From assembly GCA_020632915.1 (NCBI GenBank), contig JACKEP010000005.1, positions 62,001 through 126,000 on the forward strand: 64,000 nt of DNA. The letters run 5' to 3'. This DNA is from Alphaproteobacteria bacterium. Its GTDB lineage: Bacteria > Myxococcota_A > UBA796 > GCA-2862545. The position numbers and the translations under genes were made by a program. Below the pieces are notes generated by a model, which ran no database searches, was not told the DNA's origin, and was given only the letters and a program-made list of their open reading frames with translations. Of the stretch, positions 17,577 to 28,068 are shown in pieces; within the stretch, counting starts at the first letter, position 1; the number at the start of each line of letters is the position of its first letter.

Positions 17577-19397
17577 ATGGCACGGTGGACATGGGGACAG
17601 GTGGGGCTGGGGGCGATCGGCGTGGCCGCGGCTGCGTTCGCGGCGGTGTTCGCCGCCAGCGGCGTGATGTCGCTCGGTGCCGCGCCGGCCGAGATCGAGC
17701 TCGCCGAGCTGCCGGACCGCTACACCACGGTGATGCTGCCTTCGGAGGGTGCGCCGCGGAAGGGCAAGACGGAGGAGGGCAAGGTCGGTCGTCGCGCGGT
17801 GGCCGCCGACGCTGGCGAGGGCGCGGTCGCGACCGTGATCCCCCCGTCGCCGGTGGGGCGCGGCGCGTTCGGCGTGTCCGTGGACGGCGCTGTCGGATCG
17901 GGTGCGGCCAGCGGCGGGGCAGGCACCCTCGGCCTCGGTCTGGGGGGACGCGGGGGCCTGGGGGGCGGGGGCGTCGGCATCGGCGGCGGCAGCTTCGCGT
18001 CGAAGGCCCCGGCGCGTCCGAGCGCGAGCGACGTCGCCACGGATCCGCGCTCCACGTTCGCCGTCGACGTCGACACGGGCAGCTGGACGCTCGTCACCCA
18101 CCGCCTGGAGGCCGGCGCCTGGCCGCCGCCGTCGCTCGTGCGGGTCGAGGAGCTGATCAACGCCCAGGACTACACCTACCCGCTGCCGACGACCGGACCC
18201 CTGTCGGTGACGCTGGAGGGGGCCCCCGATCCGGACGATCCCGCGCGTACGCTGCTCGCGGTGGCCCTGCAGACGCGGGCTCCTGCCGCCCACCGCAAGC
18301 CGGTGCGGCTCACCCTGCTCGTGGACGTGTCCGGGAGCATGGCCGCCGCCGATCGCCTCCCGCTCGCCGTGCGCATGCTGCGCGAGATGGTGACCCACCT
18401 CGACCCCGAGGACAGCGTCAGCATCGTCACCTTCGCCCAGGGCACGCAGGTGTGGCTGGAGCCCACGCCGGCGACGTCCATCGGCCGCGCGCGCATCGAC
18501 ACCGCCCTGGCCGGCCTGCGCTCCGGCGGCGGCACCGAGCTCGGCGCGGGCCTGCGGACGGCGATGGACCGGGCGCGGGCGGCGTACGTCGACGGGGCCG
18601 AGAACAAGGTGATGCTCGTCTCCGACGGCCTGGCCAACGGCGGCGAGGCCACCGTGGGGGAGCTGTCGGCGCTGGTCAAGGCGCGCGGGCGCGGTGGCAT
18701 CACGCTGACGACGCTGGGCATGGGCGCCGGCGCCGTGCGGGACGAGGTGATGGAGCGGCTCGCCGACGTCGGCGACGGGCAGTACCACGTGCTGTCGGAC
18801 GAGCGGCAGGCGCGGCGGATCCTGGTCGACCGGCTCGGAGGCACGCTGGAGACCGTGGTCGCCGACGTGAAGGTGCAGGTCACCTTCGACGCGCGGACCG
18901 TCCGCGACCACCGGCTGATCGGCTACGCCAACCGCGCCGTGGCCGACGATCGGTTCCGGGACGACGCGACGGACGGCGGCGAGCTGGGGGCAGGGCACGC
19001 GGTGACCGCGCTGTACTCGGTGGCGCTGGTGCCCGGGGCCACGGGGCAGCTCGCGACCGTGTCCGTGCGCGGACGTCCGCCGGGGCTGGAGACGACGGCC
19101 GTCGAGTGGGAGACGACGCTGGGGGCCGAGCACCTGGTCCCCACGCTGGGTGAGGCGTCGCCGTCGATGCGGCTGGCGGCGGTCACCGCCGTGTTCGGTG
19201 CGCGGCTGCGCGAGGGACCCGGTGCGGACTGGGCCGGGCTGGAGGCGCTGGCGGACGCGGTCGTCGATCCGACGGTCGGCTCGGGCGCCGCGCTGCTCGA
19301 CGCGGTGCACCGGGCGGGGGACGTGGCGCGGAGCCTCGACGCGCGCGAGCCCGCGCAGGCGGCCGTGCTCACCACCGTCGAGGGGAGCTGGCGCTGA
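17577..19397 (+). CDS. YfbK-like von Willebrand factor A domain protein
   Basis: 606 residues. One N-terminal membrane or signal segment (about 7-30), then a Gly-rich linker (GLGLGGRGGLGGGGVGIGGG). The YfbK-type N-terminal motif follows (STFAVDVDTGSWTL... with VRVEELINAQDYTYP). The vWA domain (about 240-410) has a complete MIDAS signature: DVSGS, a Thr in GGGTELGAG and Asp in LVSDGLANGG. A C-terminal domain of the DUF3520 type closes the protein. The family binds divalent metal and mediates protein contacts at the membrane. It is often near MoxR systems, and one lies 3 kb upstream on the same strand. ATG with CGGGAGG; the RBS lies in CCTCCGGGAGG (17562-17572). Confidence 0.9.
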   Translation: MARWTWGQVGLGAIGVAAAAFAAVFAASGVMSLGAAPAEIELAELPDRYTTVMLPSEGAPRKGKTEEGKVGRRAVAADAGEGAVATVIPPSPVGRGAFGVSVDGAVGSGAASGGAGTLGLGLGGRGGLGGGGVGIGGGSFASKAPARPSASDVATDPRSTFAVDVDTGSWTLVTHRLEAGAWPPPSLVRVEELINAQDYTYPLPTTGPLSVTLEGAPDPDDPARTLLAVALQTRAPAAHRKPVRLTLLVDVSGSMAAADRLPLAVRMLREMVTHLDPEDSVSIVTFAQGTQVWLEPTPATSIGRARIDTALAGLRSGGGTELGAGLRTAMDRARAAYVDGAENKVMLVSDGLANGGEATVGELSALVKARGRGGITLTTLGMGAGAVRDEVMERLADVGDGQYHVLSDERQARRILVDRLGGTLETVVADVKVQVTFDARTVRDHRLIGYANRAVADDRFRDDATDGGELGAGHAVTALYSVALVPGATGQLATVSVRGRPPGLETTAVEWETTLGAEHLVPTLGEASPSMRLAAVTAVFGARLREGPGADWAGLEALADAVVDPTVGSGAALLDAVHRAGDVARSLDAREPAQAAVLTTVEGSWR

Positions 19398-19416
19398 CGG
19401 TCGGGTGTGCCCGGGG

Positions 19417-19428
19417 CGGATCGGTTAG
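19417..19428 (+). promoter_or_regulatory. CGGATCGGTTAG promoter-like element of prfC
   Basis: The 11-mer CGGATCGGTTA recurs identically before the lipoprotein gene at 26578. In both cases the GGTTA(G/C) hexamer ends exactly 24 bases before the start codon, fitting a -10 element with a short leader. Confidence 0.5.
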
Positions 19429-19452
19429 CCCCGGGCACCTCCGGGAGACCCC

Positions 19453-21054
<1,602 letters not shown>

Positions 21055-21063
21055 CGGGCGCCG

Positions 21064-22035
21064 TCAGCGCACCGTGAGCACGACGGCGCCGAAGGTGTCG
21101 TTGCTGGCCACGTGGGCGTGGGCGGCCTCCGCTTCGTCGAGCGGGAAGGTGCGGTCGACGATCGGCACGAGGCTGCCGTCGTCGACGTGGGGCCAGACGT
21201 CGGTGCGCAGCGCACGGATCAGCGACGCCTTGAACCCGGCGTCGCGCGACCGCAGCGTGCTGCCCTGCACGCGCAGGCGGCGCGACAGCACGAGGCCGAG
21301 GTCGAGCTCGGCGGTGCGCCCGGACAGCAGCCCGATCAGCACCAGCCGACCGTCGGGGGCGAGCACGGCGACGTTGTCGCCCAGGTAGGCGGCACCGACG
21401 GGATCGAGGACGAGGTCGACCCCATCGGGCCGCCACGCCTGGACGTGGTGGCGCCACGGGCCGTCGTGACGGTTGGCGCCACCGTCGGCGCCGAGGGCGC
21501 GACACCGGGCGAGCTTGTCGTCGGAGCCGGCGGTGACGAAGACCGGGTGGCCCGTCAGCCGGCAGAGCTGCACCGCGGCGGTGCCCACCCCGCTTCCCCC
21601 GGCATGGACGACGACCGTCGCGCCGGGGCGATCGGCGAGGCCGCCCTCCTGCATGAGGTTGAGCCACGCGGTGGCGAACACCTCGACCATCGCGGCCGCC
21701 TGCACGTGCGACAGCCCGTCGGGACGGGGCAGCACGTGGCGCGCGTCGACCACGACGTGCTCGGCGTAGCCGCCCCCGGCCAACAGCGCGCACACCGGGT
21801 CGCCGGTGCGCCAGGTGGTGACCTCGGGGCCGACCTCGGCGATCGTGCCAGCCACCTCGAGCCCGAGGATCGGGCTCGCGCCGGGCGGCGGGGGATAGCG
21901 ACCGGCCTTCTGGACGAGGTCGGCACGGTTGACGCCGGCGGCGTGCACCGCGATGCGGACCTCGCCGGGCCCGGGGACCGGACGGGGCACCTCGGTGACG
22001 ACGCAGCGCCCGCCGATCACGTCGACCGCGCGCAT
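21064..22035 (-). CDS. NAD(P)H:quinone oxidoreductase, zinc-independent MDR family
   Basis: 323 residues of the medium-chain dehydrogenase/reductase superfamily, quinone oxidoreductase/PIG3 type. The N-terminal catalytic domain shows VHAAGVNRADLVQKAGRYPPP and GLEVAGTIAEVG. The Rossmann domain has the nucleotide-binding turn HAGGSGVGTAAVQL (AxxGxxG type). Structural and catalytic zinc cysteines are absent, as expected. Family members reduce quinones or enals with NADPH in the cytoplasm. The start ATG (22033-22035) shares one base with the stop of the M28 peptidase gene (TGATG), so the two are coupled although no functional link is obvious. Confidence 0.9.
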   Translation of the reverse strand: MRAVDVIGGRCVVTEVPRPVPGPGEVRIAVHAAGVNRADLVQKAGRYPPPPGASPILGLEVAGTIAEVGPEVTTWRTGDPVCALLAGGGYAEHVVVDARHVLPRPDGLSHVQAAAMVEVFATAWLNLMQEGGLADRPGATVVVHAGGSGVGTAAVQLCRLTGHPVFVTAGSDDKLARCRALGADGGANRHDGPWRHHVQAWRPDGVDLVLDPVGAAYLGDNVAVLAPDGRLVLIGLLSGRTAELDLGLVLSRRLRVQGSTLRSRDAGFKASLIRALRTDVWPHVDDGSLVPIVDRTFPLDEAEAAHAHVASNDTFGAVVLTVR

Positions 22036-23447
22036 CACGGCGCACCGCCGTCGAGCGCACCGGGGTGCTCGGCGAGGATCCAGGCCATCAGCGTGGCCGC
22101 GGCGACGTTCTTCTTGACCAGGGCCGGGTCGACCTTGTCGAACGTGTCGGCCTCGGTGTGGTGCACGGGCCAGTACCCGGTCATGTCGTGGTTCAGGCCC
22201 AGACCGATCGTGCCGCGTGCCATCAGCGGCCCGATGTCGGCGCCGCCGCCGTCGCTGTCGAGGGTGTCGGCGCCCAGCGGCGCGAACCACGGCAGGTACG
22301 GGGTGAGCGTGGCGATCACGCGCGCCGTGCGGTCGGCGTCAGGGGCCGTGTCGTCGCCGTCGGGACGCAAGGTGCTCACCCCGAAGCCGAGCGGCGCGCC
22401 GCTGCCGGTGTCGTCCTCCAGCGCGGCGACGATCCGCTCCTCGCCGTGCAGATCGCCGTAGGCACGGCCGCCGGCGAGGCCGTTCTCCTCGTTGGTGTAG
22501 AGCACGACGCGCACGGTGCGGCGCGGGGCGACGGGCAGGGCGGCGAGGCGCGCGACGGCCTCCATCACGGTGACGCAGCCGGCGCCGTCGTCCTGCGCGC
22601 CCTGGCCGACGTCCCACGAGTCGAGGTGGCAGCCGAGCACCACGATCTCGTCGGGCAGCTCGCGACCGCGGAGCTCGCCGACGACGTTGTGGGACGGGGC
22701 GACGCCGGCGTCGCGCGCGTCGAGGCGCAGCGACACGCGCGGGTGCAGGCCGGCGTCCTGCAGGCGGTGCAGGCGCTCGGCGTCCTCGACCGTGATCGCG
22801 GCGGCGGGGATGGGATCGACGCCGTCGCCGTAGCGCTGCATGCCGGTGTGGGGGGTGTACAGGCTGACCGGCGTGACCGAGCGCACCAGCGAGGCGAGCG
22901 CGCCCACCTTGGAGGCCTCGGTGGCGCCAGCGTAGCGGTACGCGACCGTCTGGCCGTAGGTGGTGAACGGCACGTCCCACACCACGATGCGTCCGGGCGC
23001 CTCGGCGGCGTGGGCCGCGAGGTCGTCGAACGAGGTGACCACGAGCACCTCGGCGTCGAGGCCGTTGGCCGGCGTGGACACCGAGCCGCCCAGCGCCAGC
23101 ACCTGCATCAACGCCGACAGCGGCGCCATCAGCGCCGCCGTCTCCGTGCCCCGGGTCCAGCGGGGCACCGTCACGGGCTCGAGCGTCACGGTGAGCCCGT
23201 CCTCGCGCAGCTCGGCGGCGGCCCACTGCACGGCGCGGCCGAGGGCCGCCGTGCCCGACAGGCGTTGGCCGATCGTGTCGGTGAGCTCGCGCAGCTCCTC
23301 GTACGCGGCGTCGCTCGCGAGGGCCGCGTCGCGCAGCTGGGCAGCGACGGCCGCCATGTCGGGCGCCTCGACGGGCTTCTTCTTCGCCGCGACCGCCGGC
23401 AGGGGCAGCACGAGGGCGAGGGCGAGCGGGATCAGGTGACGGGACAT
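22035..23447 (-). CDS. M28 family metallopeptidase with signal peptide (carboxypeptidase Q-like)
   Basis: 470 residues, exported: signal peptide (LIPLALALVLPLPAVAA) at the N-terminus. A PA-like insert region is suggested by the strand-rich stretch AEVLVVTSFDDLAAHA...GRIVVWDVPF. The two-zinc core shows GCHLDSWDVGQGAQDDGAG (His and bridging Asp), TNEENGLAGG (catalytic Glu-Glu), EDDTGSG (Asp ligand) and the final HHTEADTFD (His). This matches carboxypeptidase Q-like dipeptidases or aminopeptidases. The gene stop overlaps the next ATG by one base. The RBS GGAGGG is part of a predicted stem (23448-23475). Confidence 0.92.
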   Translation of the reverse strand: MSRHLIPLALALVLPLPAVAAKKKPVEAPDMAAVAAQLRDAALASDAAYEELRELTDTIGQRLSGTAALGRAVQWAAAELREDGLTVTLEPVTVPRWTRGTETAALMAPLSALMQVLALGGSVSTPANGLDAEVLVVTSFDDLAAHAAEAPGRIVVWDVPFTTYGQTVAYRYAGATEASKVGALASLVRSVTPVSLYTPHTGMQRYGDGVDPIPAAAITVEDAERLHRLQDAGLHPRVSLRLDARDAGVAPSHNVVGELRGRELPDEIVVLGCHLDSWDVGQGAQDDGAGCVTVMEAVARLAALPVAPRRTVRVVLYTNEENGLAGGRAYGDLHGEERIVAALEDDTGSGAPLGFGVSTLRPDGDDTAPDADRTARVIATLTPYLPWFAPLGADTLDSDGGGADIGPLMARGTIGLGLNHDMTGYWPVHHTEADTFDKVDPALVKKNVAAATLMAWILAEHPGALDGGAP

Positions 23448-23475
23448 GGACCCTCCGGGCGCGCGCGGATGGTCC
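23448..23475 (-). promoter_or_regulatory. Hairpin burying the RBS of the M28 peptidase gene
   Basis: Reading the minus strand, GGACCATCC can pair with GGAGGGTCC (8 of 9 pairs) across a 10-base GC-rich loop. The second arm is the ribosome binding site directly before the ATG at 23447. Confidence 0.4.
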
Positions 23476-23548
23476 GCGCCGTATCGGACGACGGGGACGC
23501 CGGCACACGTCGGGGGCGATATGGACCGGGACCGCGAGCGGGAGCACG

Positions 23549-25216
23549 ATGGAAGGCTGGAGCACGGGCGCGCGCTGGCGCTACGGCGCCGTGCAGGGAG
23601 CGGGCCTGGGTCTCGCCGCCGGTGCGTGCGAGGTGCTGGTCCACGCGCTCGCCGGCCGGGAGCCGTGGACCTGGGCGTACGGCCTCGTCCTCGGCCTCGT
23701 GGCCGCGCTCGGGATGGCGGGGATCGCAGCCGTGGCGGGCCTGCTGGTCGGACCGGTCCACACGCTGCGCGCCGAGCAGCCGGCCTACCGCACCATCGCC
23801 CTGCAGGTCGCCCTCGTCGGGGCCCTGCTCACCGCGCTCTACCTGGTGCCCTGGGCGCTGCAGCTCGTGGCCGACGGACGGGCGACGGCCGCCGTGGCGA
23901 TGGCGATGATGCCGGTGGGCACGCTCGGCGTGCTCTACTTCAACGCCCGGTACTGGCTGGCTCGCGTCGAGACCGGCAAGCCGGTGGGGCCCGGCTTCCT
24001 GCCCGTGGTCGCCGTCGGTTCCGCGGTCGCGATCGTCGCGGCGGCCGCGCTCGGATCGGCGCGCGACACCGGCGGCGCCTTCGCCCTCGGGGACGACCCG
24101 AGCGTGCTGCTCGTCACGGTCGACGGGCTGCGGCACGACGAGGTGGGCGCCCTCGGCGGGAGCGAGGCCACGCCGGGCCTCGACGGCTGGGTGGCCGAGG
24201 GGGGCATGGCGTTCCTGGCGGCGGTCGCCCCGTCGCCGTCCACCGTCGCCGCCCACGGTGCCCTGCTCACGGGGCTGCACCCGCTGCGCCACCAGGCCTT
24301 CGACGACCTCCACCCGCTCCCGCTCGGGCTGCAGACGGTCCCCGAGCGCTTCGAGCAGGAGGGGTTCGCCACGGCGGCGTTCCTTTCGTCGGCGGCGGTG
24401 GCCGACGTGGGGCTCGACCAGGGCTTCCGGGTGGTCGACGACCGCTTCGCGCCGTTCGGTCTGGACGCCCTCGTCGTCGGGCGCTGGCTCGGCGGCGCGC
24501 GGTGGGTGCGCCGGACGGGCGACGCCACGGTGGCGGCGTTCGGCGCGTGGCTCGACGCCAACCCCGACGTCCCCGCGTTCCTGTGGGTGCACCTGGAGCA
24601 CCGCGCCGACGAACCGGTGGCCGACCTCGACGCGCGCCTCGTGCGGCTCCTCGGCCTGCTCGACGCCCACGCCCGGGCCGACCGCACGCTGGTGGCCATC
24701 GTCGGCGCCACCGGCGCAGCGCCTGGGGTGCAGGCCGCCGGACTGTCCGACCGGCTCGTGCGCGTGCCGTTGCTGCTCAAGGCGCCCGGTCGCCCGGCCG
24801 TGCCGCGCGTGGCGGCCCAGGTGCGGCTGCTCGACGTGCCCGTCACCGCGGTGGCCTACGTCGGCATGCAGCGCATGGACACGGCCGAGGGCATCGACCT
24901 GCTGGGCTTCGGCGACGGCCGGCGATCCGAGGCGGTGTGGTCCGCGCTCATCGGCCACAGCGAGGACGACGCGCCGCTGGTCGGGCTGCGGCAGGACGAC
25001 GTCAAGGCCGTGGTCGACCTCGCCCGCGACGAGGTGGAGCTGTACGACCTGTCCCGCGATCCCGGCGAGGCCCACGACCTGTCGGTGGAGCAGCCCGACC
25101 CCGCGGCGCGCGCCAAGGCGCTGCTGGCGCCCGACGCTGCGGCGCTCCAGGCTCTGTGGTCCCGCCCGGGGCTCGGGGCATCGCGCGCGGCGCGCCTCGC
25201 GGCGCTGGAGGACTAG
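23549..25216 (+). CDS. Membrane protein with degenerate sulfatase/alkaline phosphatase fold
   Basis: 555 residues. Four or five N-terminal membrane helices (about 15-180) precede a sulfatase-like domain. The first metal-site segment is present (SVLLVTVDGLRHDEVG). The nucleophile region reads APSPSTVAAHGALLTGLHP, without the CxPxR formylglycine motif. The later metal-binding elements are not recognisable: where family members have a DPH-type loop this one reads HLEHRADEP, and where they have DHG it reads VGATGAAPG. A C-terminal YDLSRDPGEAHDLS block is typical of sulfatases. Hence it may be non-catalytic or use altered chemistry. Its stop precedes xseA by one base. Confidence 0.82.
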   Translation: MEGWSTGARWRYGAVQGAGLGLAAGACEVLVHALAGREPWTWAYGLVLGLVAALGMAGIAAVAGLLVGPVHTLRAEQPAYRTIALQVALVGALLTALYLVPWALQLVADGRATAAVAMAMMPVGTLGVLYFNARYWLARVETGKPVGPGFLPVVAVGSAVAIVAAAALGSARDTGGAFALGDDPSVLLVTVDGLRHDEVGALGGSEATPGLDGWVAEGGMAFLAAVAPSPSTVAAHGALLTGLHPLRHQAFDDLHPLPLGLQTVPERFEQEGFATAAFLSSAAVADVGLDQGFRVVDDRFAPFGLDALVVGRWLGGARWVRRTGDATVAAFGAWLDANPDVPAFLWVHLEHRADEPVADLDARLVRLLGLLDAHARADRTLVAIVGATGAAPGVQAAGLSDRLVRVPLLLKAPGRPAVPRVAAQVRLLDVPVTAVAYVGMQRMDTAEGIDLLGFGDGRRSEAVWSALIGHSEDDAPLVGLRQDDVKAVVDLARDEVELYDLSRDPGEAHDLSVEQPDPAARAKALLAPDAAALQALWSRPGLGASRAARLAALED

Positions 25217-25217
25217 G

Positions 25218-26474
25218 ATGCGGCGCTACGGGGTCCGCCAGCTCACGCTCGAGCTCGATCGGCTCATCGCCGGCCGCTACCCGCAGCTCGAGGTGGAGGC
25301 CGAGATCAGCCAGGTGTCCGTGCCCGCCTCCGGTCACGCCTACCTGACGCTCGCGGATGCCGACGCCGTGCTCGGTGCGGTCTGCTGGCGCGACGCGTGG
25401 CGCGGGCTGGCCTGGCGACCGCAGCGCGGCGACAAGGTCGTGTGCCGCGGCCGGCTCGGGGTCTACGGCGGCAAGGGCGCCTACCAGCTCTACGTCCACC
25501 ACATCGCCCGGGCGGGGGAGGGCGCGCTGGCGGCCGAGCTGGCCCGTCGGCGCGCGGCGCTGGAGGCCGAGGGGCTCCTCGACCCGCGTCGCAAGCGCGC
25601 GCTGCCGGCGTTCCCCCGAGTGGTCGGGGTGGCGACGTCGCTGACGGGTGCCGCGCTGCAGGACTTCCTCAAGGTGTCGGGCCAGCGCTTCCCCGCCACC
25701 CGGGTGCTCGTGGCGGGGTGCACGGTCCAGGGCGACAAGGCCCCCGGCTCGGTGATCCTCGCGGTGGAGCGCCTCGTCGAGGACGGCCGCGCCGAGGTCA
25801 TCGTGGTCACCCGGGGCGGCGGCTCCAAGGAGGACCTCCTCGCGTTCCAGGACGAGCAGCTCGCGCGCTACCTCGCGCACTGCCCGGTGCCGGTGGTCTC
25901 GGCCGTGGGCCACCAGGTCGACACCACGCTGTGTGACCTCGTCGCCGACGTGGTGGCGCCCACGCCCACGGCGGCGGCGGTGGCGGTGCTGCCCGACGGT
26001 CCCGCCCTCGCGCAGCGGGTCGACGACGCCGCGCTCGCGCTGGGCGCCACGGTGGCGCGGCTCGTGGCCGTGCGTCGGCAGCGGGTGGACGGGCTGGCCG
26101 CGCGGCTGCGTCACCCGCGGCAACGGCTCGACCAGGTGCGCCGCCGCGCCGACGAGCTCGCGGGCCGGGCCGGCGCCGTGATGGCGCGCGGGCTCGTCGA
26201 GCGGCGTCGCGGCGTGCAGGCCACCGAGGATCGCCTCCAGGCGGCCATGCAGCGCTACCTGGAGCGCCGCGTGCTGCGCCTGGAGCGCCTGGAGATGTCG
26301 GCCCGCGCGCTGTCGCCGGTGGGGGTGCTCGCCCGCGGGTACGCGGTCGTCGTCGGTCCCCACGGGGTTCTCACCCGGGTGGGGGACGCCGCGCCCGGCG
26401 ACGCGCTGGCGGTCCGTGTCGCCGACGGCGTGTTCCATGCGCGCGTCGAGGCCGACGGTGCGGAGCCCGTCTGA
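25218..26474 (+). CDS. xseA: Exodeoxyribonuclease VII large subunit
   Basis: 418 residues. Cytoplasmic single-strand exonuclease subunit that degrades ssDNA to oligonucleotides together with XseB. The N-terminal OB-fold is visible (LEVEAEISQVSVPASGHAYLTL), then the catalytic core with VVGVATSLTGAALQDFL, VIVVTRGGGSKEDLLAF, the SAVGHQVDTTLCDLVAD block and the APTPTAAA motif. A long coiled-coil follows and ends in the conserved SPVGVLARGYAVV. All hallmarks of XseA are present. Start ATG at 25218 directly follows the upstream stop (TAGGATG). An xseB gene is not adjacent and not elsewhere in this window. Confidence 0.95.
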   Translation: MRRYGVRQLTLELDRLIAGRYPQLEVEAEISQVSVPASGHAYLTLADADAVLGAVCWRDAWRGLAWRPQRGDKVVCRGRLGVYGGKGAYQLYVHHIARAGEGALAAELARRRAALEAEGLLDPRRKRALPAFPRVVGVATSLTGAALQDFLKVSGQRFPATRVLVAGCTVQGDKAPGSVILAVERLVEDGRAEVIVVTRGGGSKEDLLAFQDEQLARYLAHCPVPVVSAVGHQVDTTLCDLVADVVAPTPTAAAVAVLPDGPALAQRVDDAALALGATVARLVAVRRQRVDGLAARLRHPRQRLDQVRRRADELAGRAGAVMARGLVERRRGVQATEDRLQAAMQRYLERRVLRLERLEMSARALSPVGVLARGYAVVVGPHGVLTRVGDAAPGDALAVRVADGVFHARVEADGAEPV

Positions 26475-26541
26475 GGGCTGCGGGGCGGGCATCACGGCGT
26501 TCGGGCGCCGCTACGGCGCAGTGAACCGGCCTCGCCGTGGT

Positions 26542-26553
26542 CGGATCGGTTAC
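26542..26553 (+). promoter_or_regulatory. CGGATCGGTTAC promoter-like element
   Basis: Contains the same CGGATCGGTTA 11-mer as before prfC, again with the hexamer ending 24 bases before the start codon (GTG at 26578). Confidence 0.5.
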
Positions 26554-26577
26554 CGTGCGCCGCTCGGAGGTCGACGC

Positions 26578-27231
26578 GTGAACAGGGCGGTGTGCATCGC
26601 GGTGACGTGGAGCCTGGCCGCTGCGTGTACGCCCTCGTCCGCGCCCCCCGCGGCCGACCCGTCGGCGTCGCTCGCGGCGGTTGCCCAGGCGATCGCGGTG
26701 CGCACGCGGGCCGAGGTCGACTGCACCGCCGACGACGCGCGCTTCGTGTGTGGCATGGCGCAGGTACCGGGCGACACGTTCGGCCTGCCGACGGCGCCGG
26801 CCACCTGGCTCGGCGTGTCGATCGCGGTGCGTCGGAGCCGCGCGATCGGCGACGGCGCGCGGGAGACGGCCACGGTCGCCCGGCTGACGGTCGGACCCGA
26901 TGGCCTCTATGTCGAGTCGATCCGACCGACCTCTCCCATCGAGTCGCGCGCCTTGGGCGCCATCCTGGGCGACGCGAGCCACGCGCTCAAGGGCACCCGG
27001 GAACGGATCGAGGTCGGGCAGGGCATGGTGGACTACCTCGGACAGCCGCCGCCGGCGGTGTGGCCGCTGGTGCAGGACGACGACGGCTGGCGCTTCGAGG
27101 GCGACCGCCCCGGCCGTCTGTACCAGGTGGCCGCCGACGGGGATCGCCCGCGGGCGCTGCTGGTCTACGAGGCTGGCGATCGCGGCACGTTCGTCTCCCT
27201 GTTCCCCGACGTGCCGTGGGGCGTGCCGTGA
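26578..27231 (+). CDS. Lipoprotein of unknown function
   Basis: 217 residues, not recognised. Lipobox LAAAC (about residue 19) after a short signal. The mature protein has two nearby cysteines (VDCTADDARFVCG) that could form a disulfide, then predominantly beta structure with a repeated theme of short strands (GLYVESIRP, GWRFEGDRP, LLVYEAGDRG). GTG start with CGGAGG and a promoter-like element 24 bases upstream. The stop overlaps the GTG of the M50B-like gene (GTGA), so the two proteins are likely made together and may act together at the membrane. Confidence 0.75.
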   Translation: MNRAVCIAVTWSLAAACTPSSAPPAADPSASLAAVAQAIAVRTRAEVDCTADDARFVCGMAQVPGDTFGLPTAPATWLGVSIAVRRSRAIGDGARETATVARLTVGPDGLYVESIRPTSPIESRALGAILGDASHALKGTRERIEVGQGMVDYLGQPPPAVWPLVQDDDGWRFEGDRPGRLYQVAADGDRPRALLVYEAGDRGTFVSLFPDVPWGVP

Positions 27232-27974
27232 GCACCACCCTCAGCCACGCCGGCGTGGGCACGATGAACCGCGGCACCCAGCACGCGCTGATCGCCAGCG
27301 TCGTCGTCACGTTCGTGCTCTACCAGGTGCCGTACGGCCACGAGATCGGTCGGCCGCTGGTGTGGTTGTCCACGCTCGCCCACGAGCTCGGCCACGGCAT
27401 CACCGCCTTGCTGGTCGGCGGGCGCTTCGGCAAGCTCGTGATGTACGCGGACGCCTCGGGGGTGGCGTGGACGTCGGCCTCGGGCGCCTGGCGCGAGGGC
27501 CTCGTGGCGGCAGGCGGTCTGGTCGGTCCCGCCGTCGTGGCCGCGCTCTGCTTCCTCGCGGGCCGCTCCGACAAGGGCGCGCGCTTCGGCTTGTCGCTGG
27601 CGTCGGCGTTCCTGCTGGTCGCCGCGGTGGCGTGGGTGCGCAACCCGTTCGGCATCGCGTTCGTCACCGGGCTGTCGCTCGTGCTCGCGATGGGCGCCTA
27701 CCGGCTGCCTCCGGCCGGCTCGCGGTTCTTCGTCGTGTTTCTCGGCGTGCAGCTGTCCCTGTCGGTGTTCGCGCGGTCCGACTACCTGTTCACGCCGACG
27801 GCCCGCACGGCCGAGGGCGTGATGGCGTCGGACGTCGCGAAGATGGCCGAGGTCTTGTGGTTGCCGTACTGGTTCTGGGGCGCTGCGTGCGGCGCCTTCT
27901 CGCTGGTCGTGCTGGTCTTCGGGTTGTGGGTGAGCCTGTCGGGCGCCGACACCTCGGCGTCCGGTCGCCGGTGA
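27228..27974 (+). CDS. M50B-like integral membrane protein (HExxH)
   Basis: 248 residues, about six hydrophobic segments. The second helix contains STLAHELGHGITALLVGG, the HELGH zinc-protease motif of the peptidase M50B-like family. The second metal-ligand motif of site-2 proteases (NxxPxxPLDG type) is not seen, which is usual for M50B-like proteins of unproven activity. It is translated from a GTG overlapping the preceding lipoprotein stop by four bases. A possible role is intramembrane proteolysis or lipid/protein handling with its partner lipoprotein; this is inference only. Confidence 0.83.
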   Translation: MSTTLSHAGVGTMNRGTQHALIASVVVTFVLYQVPYGHEIGRPLVWLSTLAHELGHGITALLVGGRFGKLVMYADASGVAWTSASGAWREGLVAAGGLVGPAVVAALCFLAGRSDKGARFGLSLASAFLLVAAVAWVRNPFGIAFVTGLSLVLAMGAYRLPPAGSRFFVVFLGVQLSLSVFARSDYLFTPTARTAEGVMASDVAKMAEVLWLPYWFWGAACGAFSLVVLVFGLWVSLSGADTSASGRR

Positions 27975-28068
27975 CGGGCGGGCGTCGACAGGCACCGGGC
28001 GTCGCGTCCGATTAGTGGGGGGCGCCGGCCGTCGGTGCCGGTGCGTCCAGGACGGGGGGTCCGCCAGC

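Noticed and set aside
14517..19310. Very long open frames antisense to or out of frame with the genes (up to about 1600 codons)
   Set aside because: In DNA of this GC content stop codons are rare in the wrong frames. Translations are Arg/Pro/Ala/His-rich with no domain sense, while the frames reported here carry clear family motifs.
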